64,000 nt of DNA from Stenopsyche tienmushanensis (taxonomy: Eukaryota; Arthropoda; Insecta; Trichoptera; Stenopsychidae): the NCBI GenBank assembly GCA_008973525.1, contig WACJ01000403.1, forward strand, positions 620,001-684,000, given 5' to 3'. The notes beneath the pieces are model-generated. The model saw only the letters and a list, made by a program, of their open reading frames with translations. It searched no databases and was not told the origin of the DNA. Of the stretch, positions 10,802 through 21,500 are shown piece after piece. Made by a program: the position numbers and the translations under genes. Positions within the stretch are counted from its first letter, which is position 1; every line of letters begins with the position of its first letter.

Positions 10802-11204
10802 CCATCTATATAATTTTTAGTTTCTAGAAAAAATTGAGGAATATGCTTAGGACATCTCATTATATAGAAATGTGTAAAAACAAAAACAACAACTCAACTA
10901 TATAGTAAATGTATAGTATCAGAAAGGCGCACATATGTGTCAACCCGATAGGAATGTGTTAAGAACAACCCTAATATTTTTATGAAATGTTTATTGATTA
11001 TTCATCAAAAGTTTCATCCAGTTATTTAAATATTAATAATCTGACTTGTTTAAAACTTTGTTATCATTTCCATGTTTCCTGACTAGATCTTGGTGATTTT
11101 TTGTTGTGATATAAGAGCAATTACTCTTTGCAATTTCATTTATCACTCTTTGATAAAAAATACTACATATCGTTTAAATCTATTCAGGATTTTTCAGCGA
11201 AGCC
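10802..11204. other. A+T-rich spacer, nothing recognised
   Basis: No open frame, repeat or motif that I can support was seen in this spacer. Confidence 0.45.
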
Positions 11205-11224
11205 GCTGGGTTATGATTTAGAAT

Positions 11225-11460
11225 TTGTGATATGGAAAAGGCGCCAGTACGACTAGCGTCACCTCCCTTTTCTCTATTTTCCTGCGCAAATGGAAACGAC
11301 AAGTCTTCACCCTGTACGGGGGTTTTCCCCCGTGCGCTTATATACGCCCCATCGCCCATCGCCCCTCCCTTCCACCATAACGTTTCATGTGGAAATTTTA
11401 AGTTCTAGCGCCGTAAACAAAATGGCGGCCCACGCCGACAAAATGGCGCCGGCCGTATAT
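11225..11460 (+). promoter_or_regulatory. Possible promoter: G+C-rich spot with paired ATGGCG motifs
   Basis: A local G+C rise contains two copies of AAAATGGCG (11,419-11,430 followed by GCC, and 11,440-11,450 followed by CC), 21 bases apart. AAAATGGCGGC is the classic YY1/Pleiohomeotic-type promoter motif, usually at the transcription start or first codons of housekeeping genes. A cgcccatcgcccatcgcccc stretch lies just upstream. An open frame starts at 11,290 but I see no convincing exon. Inference only: a CpG-type promoter, orientation probably +. Confidence 0.4.
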
Positions 11461-12462
11461 ATTTTTTACGGGCTGAAAACTTTCCAAAATTTCGGCAATT
11501 AATTTTGAAACATATTCAAAATTCAACAACAAAAACACATTCGACATGCGAAAAATAAATCTGCCAATCGAACTGTTACATTTAAGCACCGACTCCCAAT
11601 AAAAATGGCAATTTATCACAGGGAAAAAAGCAATAATAAAAGCAGATGCACAGGATTAACATTTACCATTTTATATTTGCTTTTATGATGAGCAATAAAA
11701 AAAATACAGCCTCGCTGAAACTAAAACGAACACTAAACATTTTTTTCGTCCATTACGAACGAAACGAGGTCGTTTATATTAATCCATAACGATATAACTA
11801 CTATCCTATGGATATTACGATTGACGGATGAAACTATACGAATTGATTGCGAGAGTATGCTTTTTTATTTCTGAAGGGAAGATTTATAATGCGGCTTCTC
11901 CATGGATGAACTTTATCAATTCAAGTATATTCAGACAAATGAGGTTTGTTACCATAATTGGTCTCTGCGGGAGAATTTCAGCCCCTGCATAATGGCGGAA
12001 GACAAGTGGGCGAAAATTTTAAGTATCATTGCATCAATAAAGGCATTGTCGTACACATTTTTGATTGTGTTTCATAATTTAATTAGCAATAAAATTAATT
12101 TTACAATGATTGCTCAATCTCATGCAATCACAGCCCTTCACATTTCAGTTGATTCATTGCGACTGTAATTATTTACATTATTTACAGTTTGCACAATTTA
12201 CTATGAAAATTATTTTATTAAATATCTTTTCATAAGAATCTTTTTGTATGAAGATTCTATCAGACCAAATGCTATCATTTTCACTGCATTCTATTTGCAC
12301 ATTACGGCATTACGCAAGAAGCATTCTGAAATGGAATTCAATTGTAATAGTGTTATTTTATATAGCTGATATTTCAATATATTTGCTTGATTTTAAACTA
12401 TTCGTTATCAATGCTCTACAATCAACGTTCTTGCCAACTAAGATTTTTTTACTTCCTCCACG
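11461..12462. other. A+T-rich DNA, nothing recognised
   Basis: If the ATGGCG-bearing spot upstream is a promoter, this would be its transcribed side, but no splice donor or coding frame stands out. Confidence 0.4.
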
Positions 12463-12831
12463 TTAACTCTTTGAGTAGTGAGCTAATTTTAAGTCATTTA
12501 CATAGATGCTATATTTGCACGTTCGCCACTTATCATCCATAAAAATCTACTTATCTGTCAGGATCGTCGCAGCGTGTAAGAAGCTTGTACATAAATAAAT
12601 AAATACTGTCGATATCATTCACATATCATTTTTAGTCGATAAGTTTGGGTTAACAATCTATACAATCGTACAATTTACGTAAGATACTCTATCCGTCTCT
12701 GTCTCTCTCTAAACTTAACGTGCAAGACACTCTTCGTCTCTGTCTGTCTCCGAGTTCAACGTGTAAGAATGCTCTTTCTGAATCACTGGAATTCGGACAC
12801 AATATTGCGTCTTACCTCTTTAAGGGGTTAA
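12463..12831 (+). mobile_element. TTAA-flanked piggyBac-like MITE P2, complete
   Basis: TTAA occurs at both ends (12,463-12,466 and 12,828-12,831), giving 369 bp with the duplications. The left end is ctctttgagtagtgagc and the right end is cttacctctttaagggg. Internal blocks include gatgctatatttgcacgttc, a run rich in tctctgtctctc and a second ctctgtctgtctccgagttc, with aagaatgctctttctgaat near the right end. There is no open frame. It serves as the type copy for the family in this window. Confidence 0.88.
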
Positions 12832-13751
12832 AGTTGAGTTATTTAAATTTATGATGATTCCTATGTAAAACTCTTTGTTTTAGCTTATGTTCAGTCGAAG
12901 ATAAGGGACTAAGTCCATACCCAAACTAAAATATGGTAGCCGAAGAATTACGTTGCAGTTTTTTCGTCGAATTGAAAAGGTGAATCTCCAAAATAGAAAG
13001 CATTTCAATCAACAAATTCATAAGGTTAAGATGTACCATTGAAAGTGTAGAAATTCGTTACAAACCATTATGAGAAATTCACCCTATTACCCTTGTAAAG
13101 ATAGAACTCTGTGTAATCTAGAGAGTCTTTTCCATGAAAATCAACACGGTCGTCTTGAATATTTTTTTCAATACTTCCCTAGTTGCCCAGACTTTAACAT
13201 TACGTCTTTATATAATTCTCTGCCAAGATGCTCGCAAAAGGACTTTTCAACATGTTCATCCAGATGACCCGCAGAGTGATCATTCAATTTGATGAAGTTG
13301 GGTGAGATATTAATAGAAAAATATTTGTAATTCGTTTGCAAATTAAAAATCTAAATTCTTCTCAGACTTCAGAGAGACAAGGGACGTTTTCATCAACAAA
13401 AAAAATAAAATTCAAAAACTTCGACTGCATTCGAAATTTCTATAATTTACTATTCGATATTCGAATAATTAAAAACCACAAATGCCTTGAAACAACCACA
13501 CATTGGAACATTTATAAGCAGAGGCTAACAACTAGCAAAACAATCATATCTGGATAATTCCATCTACAATATAGAGCAAACAATGGATATGAGAAAGCAT
13601 GGATTTCCCCAATCGATGATTGATGAGATCACATTAACTGCCAAAGGCCGATTTCTACTTGTATTCTGGAATCAGGGCTCGTAAATTAATCCACAAATAT
13701 GCCCATGTACTGAAGGTAATTTAACACATTTCAGGTCATTGTGAGATCGAT
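12832..13751. other. A+T-rich DNA between two TTAA elements
   Basis: A 65-codon frame at 13,070-13,267 has several Cys residues (CKDRTLC, FPSCPDF, PRCSQKDFSTC) but no recognisable domain. It is not supported by splice or start context. Confidence 0.35.
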
Positions 13752-14155
13752 TTAACCCTTTGATTAGGGAACTAATCTTAAATTGACTTAAACATAGATG
13801 CTATATTCGTATGTTCACCATTTATCGTCCACACCAATCCAATTTCATTCAAGATCGCGCAGCGCGAATAAAGCTTGAATATCAATAAGTGAACCTTAAC
13901 ACTGTTGATATTGTTGGGGCATTAATAGCGTTTCAAACAGAATCACTTTTGGTACATGTTGCTTTCTATTATTTATTATGATTTTAAGACCGCCAACCAT
14001 CTAAAAATACCCCATAACTGATGGTTTTGATTATATAATTTTAATTTTATTTTGCCGTTATCTTTCTCTAAGCTCAATGTACAAGAGTGCTCTTTCTGAA
14101 TAAGTGGAGGGGGGGGGGGTCCCAGGCCCTGGGATAGTACTCCTTTAGGAATTAA
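13752..14155 (+). mobile_element. TTAA-flanked piggyBac-like MITE P3, complete
   Basis: TTAA occurs at 13,752-13,755 and 14,152-14,155, 404 bp in all. The left part matches P2 (ccctttgattagggaactaa, agatgctatattcgtatgtt). The right end has agagtgctctttctgaataa, a ten-base poly-G run, the palindrome tcccaggccctggga and ggatagtactcctttagga, as in P4. The middle carries about 100 A+T-rich bases absent from P2. Non-coding. Confidence 0.85.
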
Positions 14156-14379
14156 TCCACCATATTAAATCCTTCCCCTAGTAAAATCTCCTATGGAGAT
14201 CGTCTACGTTTAATGGTTCGGATATGGCAGATTAAGAAGAAGTGAATAAAATAATAAAAGGTTAAAAAGAGATTTGTAATGTTTGAATTAATTTTTTGAA
14301 TAAATAATAATATTGTATTAGAAATAGAAGCACGGCATTGAAAATGATCACTTTTCACAATATTTGAAAATATTTAGAT

Positions 14380-14534
14380 TTGTAGGAGTACCTTTACAGA
14401 ATGATGGGACGCAAGACATTCTCTCTGTCTTTGTCTCCGATTCACTAATTTCCACACTCAATGTGCAAGAATGCTCTTTCTGTATCACTCAAATCCGAAC
14501 GCATATATCCGCGATTACTAATCAACGGGTTAAC
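14380..14534 (+). repeat. TTAA-element fragment P7
   Basis: The right half has gacgcaagaca, ctgtctttgtctcc, caatgtgcaagaatgctctttctgt and ends in gggttaa (TTAA 14,531-14,534), matching the right half of P2. The left end is missing. It lies only 225 bases from P3. Confidence 0.65.
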
Positions 14535-15892
14535 ATTGCTCTCTGCTACTGAAGAAGTAAATGAATAAGTCATAATGCAAGCAATGCTATTAGTAGATTA
14601 TTTTTATAAACTTAATTTAATAGATTTATGGAAAGAGAGAGCTATAAAAATATATTTATTTAATTTTTTGTTAAAATATAGTTTCGTAAACGTGGGATAA
14701 TTAATCATTTATTCCATCACGTTTATTCGGTTTTCCATCTGTTGGCTTATTCTAGACGAGAAGTAGAATTTAAATATCATAAAATAACAAATCAATACTT
14801 CTTACGTCATAAAACGGCCGTTCTAAAATATCGAAACATGTTACATAAATATATTCTATTGTATGACAGTAAAATCGTAAATTAAAATCAACATATTCCA
14901 ATACAAACACATGCTTCTCTTGAGAAACTTCCTCCACATATTTTACAAGTATAATGAATATATATATCGAAAATATTATTTTAAGTAAAGTGCTCCTTTT
15001 CCCCTTTATGACAATCGATACATTTAATAAGTAAATGAAGTGAAACCCCTCTTATTCACATGGTTGTCGCAGCAAAAACCCCATGGCGAAATGGTGAAGG
15101 GATGACAAATATTACAATCGCAGTTTGTTATCCTTGCAAAGGGAAGATTTTAAGTGGAGAACCCTCGTCGTTATGATCATATCTCGAATTGGATCTTCGT
15201 TAATCTGATATAGAGAAATGGACCCATGCGAGATCAACACTTGGTTCAGGATGAATCGGGAAGTCATAAAAATACATTTTTTCCTTATTCTATTAGCTAG
15301 CGATTCGTCCGCAATAAATATACAAGTATTAGTTGTGTCGTAAAACTGGCATGCAATTGTATTTTACATACATTTAATGATTATTAAGCCAAGGATACAT
15401 TTGCAGTGTATCAATACTTGGTAGAATTTCATAGTAGATTTGAATTATGAAATTGCATAATTTTACGAAGCAAAATATATGCATGAGGCGATAACGAAAT
15501 ATAAATATGTCAAAATTTTGTGAAATCCGTTCAACAACCCACTATCCATCTCTGGGAGTTTCTGCTTGGTGTTTTTGTTTGATTACATTGACCACATTTT
15601 TCTACTAGTTTTATGAGATATGAATAGTTTTGTTATATATTAATAATGTATAATATTACAGGAGGACAATATTGGGTCATTCAATATAAATGCTCAAAAT
15701 TTGTTAGGTTATAGCGGCCATGTAATTAAAGTAATATCTATTTAATTTATTGTAAATTATTAAGTAATGTATGACAAATTATCATAGAAGATTATAGTAT
15801 ACAACAGTGTGCAATTGCATTATTTTTTTACGCATTACCATGTTTGGTAACTAAATTCGAATCAACCTGTTCAATAAATATTCAGCCAACAT
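14535..15892. other. A+T-rich DNA, nothing recognised
   Basis: Long A+T-rich stretch with no plausible exon, no repeat partner elsewhere in the window that I could find, and no structured element. Confidence 0.45.
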
Positions 15893-15900
15893 TGGTACGT

Positions 15901-16105
15901 CACAGAAACGTAAGGTCTGTTCAAAACATCGCTGCTGTACGTGAACGTGTACGGGAAAACCTGAGACAGTCAATGTCTCGTCATTCATAAGAACTTGGCC
16001 TTTCTGCGACTATAGCTTGGTGAATTTGGGTTTGCATCCGTATAAAATCTGACTGACCCAGGAACATGGGGTAAACGACCATAGAGGCCTATTTTTGGAC
16101 GAATA
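15901..16105 (+). pseudogene. IS630-like transposase N-terminal fragment (G5)
   Basis: The plus strand reads RSVQNIAAVRERVREN, then SMSRHS, a stop, ELGLSATIAW, another stop and later a CIRIKSD segment. This is the helix-turn-helix portion (xSxxNIAAVxExVxE ... RRSxELGLSxxTxWRI) of a widespread arthropod IS630/Tc1-like transposase. At least four in-frame stops and a frameshift near 16,065 are present. The DDE domain is not found downstream; instead repeat Z begins at about 16,115. It is a different subfamily from G1, whose equivalent block reads RTPENI. Confidence 0.75.
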
Positions 16106-16114
16106 TTACTTGAA

Positions 16115-16265
16115 CCCATTTTATGGGACTATTGCCAATCATTTATGCATAGTTTTTCATAGCGAATATGTATTTTAAAAATGTGGTCGCCAGTCACATC
16201 TCCAGTATATTTGAACCTAAGATGATTGAGTTATGAGTCCAATTGCTTAAATCAGGGACTACCTA
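16115..16265 (+). repeat. Repeat Z, longest copy
   Basis: It contains the whole set of family words in order: tgggactattgccaa, gaatatgtattttaaaaatg, tggtcgccagtcacatctcc, atttgaacctaagatgattg and the gagttatgagtcc end. It is a useful reference for the other four partial copies. No coding frame is conserved. Confidence 0.65.
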
Positions 16266-17209
16266 TAGATGTGTACAAGCAAACACAAGAAAACCGTAAT
16301 TGAACCGATATAAATGTTTGAAGAACTGAAACGGAGTGAAAAGCGAAATGAAAAAATAATGAAATTTCTCCAAATATTATAACACATTGACTCTTATTTC
16401 TCTGGATTGTAAAATGTTGGATAGTTGAGTATTGGCTACAGTGTGCTAAATTAAATCAATTTTAGAAGAATGACACTGGAGAGTGCAAAAAATAAATTAT
16501 GATTCATGTTATCAGAAACATTTAAGTCATTGAATTAACAATAATCGTTATTTTTACAAAATTTGAGTAAAATATTTGTAATCCCCGTGTAATACGGCTG
16601 TGTAATTCGATACATAGAACTAGTAAAAAAACTGTTTCCCAAAGTAAAAAGCAAAAATATTTTATGTCTATTTAAACATCGATAAAAAAGCAATACATTT
16701 TACTTTTGAATCACTCTTTTTGGCCAAATAAATATATTTTTTAGAACTTTCTTCATCAACATCTTGAGTTGTGTGATCTATTTTTTTTGTCAAAAACGTG
16801 TTATTTTCTGATATTTACTTTTGTTTGGAAGATTTTTGTAAATAAAATATGTACTTCTTTCAGTGTAAAATATTATTTATTTTAAATATGTATTATCGTT
16901 GTCTAAATTTGTGTTATCCAGGAAGACATTCCCATCGATATTGCTACAATAGTTTCTTCTTCCATCAACAGTTTCTTTGATATTCTCGACATTTCTATTG
17001 TTAAAGCCTTCCTTTTTTTATTTCTTCCTGATGTATACGCTGAACAAACTTTGGATATATATGTTTCTAACATATTTTTAGTTTTGACGCATTTATTTAT
17101 TCGATGAAAGAAGTTATGGTATTAATACAGACCAAAATCGTAAAACGTTTATATGCTTCTCTCTAGGACTTCAATAGATTCATTGTTATCCCTTATTGAA
17201 ACTCATTTA
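16266..17209. other. A+T-rich DNA with weak repeat similarity
   Basis: The intervals 16,693-16,755 and 16,955-17,060 weakly resemble 6,790-6,815 and 6,541-6,640. The interval 17,120-17,200 weakly resembles 48,255-48,335 (taatac, aaaatcgtaaaacgt, tatgcttc, gattcat). This is probably a fragmented old transposon. Confidence 0.35.
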
Positions 17210-17894
17210 CAGCAGACCCACGGTAATTCGGCACCCCCTATAGTCCGACATCCCAACACAATATAGTACATATGTATGGCAAAACTTGATCAATATAAAA
17301 GTGTAAAAAATGCAAAAATGTGATTCGGGACAGCCTAAATTGCAATGAATCTTTTTGTAATTTGGTAAGTGTGTAAGATAAAGGACGAGCCAAAAATAAC
17401 CGTAAACATTCAAATTTTCATCGCCATTATTGATTATGGGTCAGACAAGAAGCAAACTTTCAAAAAAGCTTAACATCCAAAGGTGGAGAAAGCTTTATAT
17501 ATGTGGTTTCTTTAGGAAATAAGCAGAAATACACATATTTTTGGCCATAAAAGCAAAGTTGTTTTAAAATGAGATAACAAAAAAGAAGACTTTGTAGCTA
17601 TCTAAGGATAGTTTAAATGCTTCAAAAATCGTCATGGAATATGTTTGATGAACAAGTTTTAATTTTTTAAAACTGTTATGGTTATTTTTTTTATGATGTC
17701 AATTCTATAATATGAAACCTTGTTTTATCTATGTGTATCTCATCATTTTCATAATTTTTCTAATTAAAAGTACTTCTTTCCAAAAAATTCCGGACTACAA
17801 GGGGTCGGGGTCAATACTCCGACCCCTATAATCCGACAAATTGGAAAATCCGACAGTGCCTTGCAAAACGTTTGTCGGATTACCACGGGCCTGC
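17210..17894 (+). mobile_element. Pogo/Tigger-like element T2
   Basis: The left end cagcagacccacggtaattc and the right end, inverse of gcaggcccgtggtaatccga, are flanked by TA. The plus strand around 17,490-17,660 carries a frame-shifted version of the same CENP-B-type segment seen in T1 (KLYMWFL-like, then NKKEDFVA and FKNRHGI-like). The internal part on the left (aatgaatctttttgtaatttg) also matches T1 and T3. Multiple stops; no DDE domain. It is about 100 bp longer than T1. Confidence 0.83.
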
Positions 17895-18289
17895 TATATA
17901 ATGATAAAAATGTGCTACAGGGGAGGTTGTCTTTTATTGCATAAAGTCTTTGATCTTAATTTTCACAATCGAATTGTTTATATGTTTTCGTATATTTGTA
18001 AGTATAGGTTTATCATCTTCGATCGGAAAGTATTTGTAAAATTTAAATTTAATGAGACATTCTGACACAAACAATCCCTTAGACGTAAAATAAAAGTTGT
18101 TTCATTCTCACGTTTCATCAATCTCAACTCGCTTGGAATCCCTAATGAGTGTCTATTTTTGCTTCTTAACGTCTTGCGAGAACGCGACGTGAATTTTGAA
18201 GACGAAAAAAAGCACCAACTGAAAAATCCATCTGGAAATCGAATGCATTAAAATTATAAATAGAACGAACGGTCGTGATATAACATCCG
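17895..18289. other. Spacer, nothing recognised
   Basis: A+T-rich DNA between the pogo-like element and a G+C-rich spot. No feature I can support. Confidence 0.45.
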
Positions 18290-18440
18290 ACTCGGGAAAT
18301 AGAGATATCCTCCACCCTCCCCCTGGGGAGGCTGTTAGGTGGCAATTCGTAAAGTTTTGTATCAAAATCCATACAGCAACGGCGCCACTGGTCTGGACCA
18401 CGCCTCCGACTATTTCCACGATTGATATTTACGTACCTTA
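18290..18440. other. G+C-rich spot with possible regulatory content
   Basis: The run ccaccctccccctggggagg, followed by ggcgccactggtctggacc, stands out from the A+T-rich surroundings. The string ggcgccactg recurs in the next G+C-rich spot at 18,830. An open frame spans it on the minus strand and a donor-like AAG/GTACGT lies near 18,430 on that strand. I cannot decide between an exon and a regulatory patch. Confidence 0.25.
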
Positions 18441-18739
18441 TAACTATTTTCAGGAAAACTGCATTTTATTTTATTTCAAAGTTAGAGAAATAATTCCAAG
18501 ACTAATGTGAAATATTATACAAATGACTTCGTATAGCTTTTTCGATTTTTTCTTGTTGTAAATTGTTTGTGATACTTGTATCTTTCATTTGCCGCCATTG
18601 TCAAAATTTGAATTTCCCGCCAATTTTTGACAGGACCAATTAGTTGCTTAGAAATAGAAATAAAAGTGATTTTATTCTCACATATATTCATGCATATTTC
18701 TAGCATCAAAATAAAAATGTCTAAGGACCAAGGATACGA

Positions 18740-18880
18740 TGTAGATGATGGTATTACATCGCGGATCTCCGATTGTAGAATTGTAAGAGTTGGCGGGGCG
18801 CCGAACATTTTCCCGCCCCGCCACAGCGGAAGGGCGCCACTGAGCTCTGCATGTTTTTTTTTTATTTCCTCCACAGACAG
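18740..18880 (+). promoter_or_regulatory. G+C-rich spot with inverted GC boxes and a good 3' splice site
   Basis: The arms ggcggggc and the inverse cccgccccgcc (about 18,794-18,822) form a hairpin-capable pair that doubles as two Sp/KLF-type GC boxes. The string ggcgccactg shared with 18,380 follows. A pyrimidine run ending in ttatttcctccacag (to 18,877) is a strong plus-strand acceptor, but the frame after it (QIVAICKDWRDRIKGW) is not recognisable. Confidence 0.3.
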
Positions 18881-19265
18881 ATAGTTGCCATTTGTAAAGA
18901 TTGGAGGGATAGAATCAAAGGATGGCTCATAAAAAATATTTTTTATTTACTTATTAATATCATTCAGATTTGCCGCCAATCAATAAATTTTCAAAAATCA
19001 AATCATCGGGGGATGAAGGTACTAATTGAAGGAAAATCTCTAGCAAAAATCAATAAATGCATGTATTATTATCGTATACTAAAAACAAACTACATTTGAG
19101 ATCTTGCGAGATCTTAGAAAACAATCGTTTGTAGGTGAATGTAAATTCACCAACGATTTGAAACAGCGAGTGGTCATAAAAGCGAGGATCAATAAAAGCT
19201 GTGAAATTATTTACTCACACACATGATCAATATACAAATGTAACTATATAGTTGGGTGCAAGCCA

Positions 19266-19400
19266 CAGAATAGGGCACGTCTTTAGACAATGAAATCCAT
19301 TGGTGTCAGATCTGGAGACCGCGTGAGTTACGGAATAGGGCACATCTCTAGACAAAATAATCCAGTGGTATCAGGAGACGGTGTGAGCTATGAAATAGGG
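19266..19400 (+). repeat. Tandem repeat, about 60-65 bp unit, two copies plus a stub
   Basis: Units start at about 19,266 and 19,331, with a stub at 19,391. Each begins with gaatagggcac.tct.tagaca and holds atccagtggt-tcag and ggagac-g.gtgag. The unit sequence ggtgtcagatctggagaccg resembles text found in IS630-like insect elements, so it may be a duplicated piece of one. This is an inference from memory of that family. Confidence 0.7.
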
Positions 19401-19686
19401 CTTTCAAAAGAATTAATTTACACCCCTAAAAAATGTGGTCCATGTGCCAAACACGCTTTTATATAGAAAACATTCGAATATTTGACAAATTTCATATTCG
19501 TTATTCGAATAATTAATTTTACGAATATTCGGGACCCTCAGTGTCCACATTTACCAAATCCCATGAATAATTTGACATATTTAAATACTCAATATGAAGT
19601 CAATTTTTCCAACATAATGTTAAAGTCGCGGTCATGCTATAAAAAGAGGTTCGTCAGCACAAAGTCTCGCAGCTGGGATCTCTTTC

Positions 19687-20600
19687 GGTTAACCCATAAG
19701 TTTCTTTCACAAATGAACACAGGTCTAATCATAGCCATGGTTGAAGAAAACCCGCGATATACTGTTCACGAAATAGCTAACAAATTAGAAATTCAACGAA
19801 CATCCGTCCACAATCATCTGACAAAATTGGGCTACATCAATCGTTCAGATGTGTGGCTTTCTCATGAACTGACTGACTCAAATGAACTTCAGCGTATTTC
19901 AACATGCGATCTTCTTCTCCAACGACATAATAGCCAACCTTTTTTGAAGAGACTTATCACTGGAGATGAAAGTTGGATACTCTATGAGAATATCCAACGT
20001 AAACGGTCTTGGACCAAGGGTACAGAAGCTTTAACTGTAATTAAAGCTGGCCTACATCCAAAAAAAGTTTTGATATGCATTTGGTAGTACTGGAAGGGGG
20101 TAGTTTATTATGAGCTACTTCAGCAAGGTGAAACGATCAATTCAACAAAATATTGTTTTCAAATAGACAATCTAAAGGATGCAATTGCCAGAAAACGGCC
20201 AAAATTAGCGAACAGACGATACGTTGTTTTTCATCACGATAACGCCAGGCCTCATGTGTATTTGCTCGTTAGTAATAAATTATTATCATTTGACTGGGAT
20301 GTTTTATCTCATCCTTCATACTCTCCAGACACTGCCCCTTCAGATTATTATTTATTTCTTTCATTGAAAATTTTTTTATGTGGTAAAAATTTTAATTTAA
20401 AAAATGTATCTTGATCAATATTTTGCCAACAAGCCTGGGAAATTTTAGCAAGAAGGCATTATGAGACTTCCAGAGAGATGGAGAAACGTAATAGAACATA
20501 ATGGATCATATATTATTCAATAAATTTTGATGTAATACAAATTATTGTTTATTTTTTTCTTAATATGAAAACGAAAGAAACTTATGGGACACCCTAATAC
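19687..20600 (+). mobile_element. Mariner element M3, 5'-deleted, triad intact
   Basis: Inverted ends cccataagtttctttc (19,693-19,708) and its exact complement (about 20,574-20,589) bound a 0.9-kb element. The outermost bases differ between the ends (ggttaa versus the inverse of tagggtgt). An intact mariner is near 1.3 kb. Here the coding sequence starts immediately after the 5' repeat with the second helix-turn-helix, so the 5' UTR and roughly the first 70-80 codons are deleted. It is the best-preserved coding transposon in the window. Confidence 0.9.
19714..20523 (+). pseudogene. Mariner transposase, lacking N-terminus, with two stops and a frameshift
   Basis: Domains in order: second helix-turn-helix (YTVHEIANKLEIQRTSVHNH), linker VWLSHELTDSN, then the DDD catalytic domain. 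The first Asp is in ITGDESW (codon 19,965), the second in FHHDNARPH (codon 20,238) and the third in SPDTAPSDYYLF (codon 20,343). There are 34 residues between the last two, so it is a DD34D enzyme with all three acidic residues present. TAG at 20,085 replaces an expected Trp in the WWDWKG-type motif, TGA occurs near 20,413, and a frameshift then leads to the C-terminus GIMRLPERWRNVIEHNGSY with a stop at 20,521. The missing N-terminal domain and the stops make it inactive. Confidence 0.9.
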
Positions 20601-20605
20601 TTTGT

Positions 20606-21123
20606 TCATCTAACTATCTTTTTGGCGATGGGGATGGATGACAACAGAGTTGGAAAATACGCTATCCACAGCGCGTCCAATGTCCATTTGTCACTAATCC
20701 GTTAAACAATCCGAACAGCAAATGGTATATTTTTGTTTGGCAGGCAAAATCATATTTCATCATCAGCAATATGCAATTTAACAAGCTGCAGGCTAATGCT
20801 ATCACAACCACATGAAAATGTTATTGCAATCTATTTAAAGAAAAAAACCACATTTTTATCAACAGATAGTAAATATCATTTTTTGACTAAATATTGTGGT
20901 ATGTGCATAAATTGCACCTAAATATTTTTAAGTTATATGAAATTTCAATTCAACGGTGCTAAGGATTGTGCAGATTCGAAATTTTGCAATAATTTCCTCT
21001 TTTCCTATTTAAAATTATTCTTAAAAAACTGATTCTTTATCTCTTTCTTTGTGTTGTTTTGATATCGTAAACTAAACAACAGCCAACCGCGATGATGTTG
21101 TTGCTGACATTTATAGCAATTTT
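20606..21123. other. Spacer, nothing recognised
   Basis: A+T-rich sequence with no feature I can support lies between mariner M3 and repeat A. Confidence 0.45.
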
Positions 21124-21500
21124 ATAAATGTCTTATACCTAAAAGACTAAAACTATGTAATAGTTGCTTATAATAAATATTATATGTACTTAATATAGTA
21201 ATGCTTTGAAAGTTGCAATACTTCAATCAAGTTTCCGCGCTACAACTTTAGCCATGTCTACGGAAGGCCTAGCCACCTTGTATCGAAAATAGACGATTTT
21301 TATTTAACAACAATTAACGTAAACTACATGTAGACATAAAAGCAGCTTTGTAAATTTTAATGTATTGCCTGTGTGTATAATTATTCTGATGTCTGCAAAG
21401 TTGAAATTTTGGTAGACTGTAATTTTCCTGATCATTGTATACTGATTGAAACAAAAATTAGCTTTGTCGAAATAGGTGCAACATTTCGGTTAATGCTTCC
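21124..21500 (+). repeat. Repeat A, longest copy
   Basis: The proximal part (21,124-21,368) matches 10,567-10,801 and 29,586-29,690 in inverse. The distal part (21,376-21,497) matches the first 130 bases of the window. The element is therefore at least 375 bp. It has no coding frame, and I see no terminal inverted repeat or tail that would classify it. Confidence 0.7.

Noticed and set aside
19482..19713. Upstream 77 codons of the 201-codon frame as part of the mariner transposase
   Set aside because: They lie outside the inverted repeat that marks the 5' end of the element and show no mariner similarity, so the fusion is accidental.
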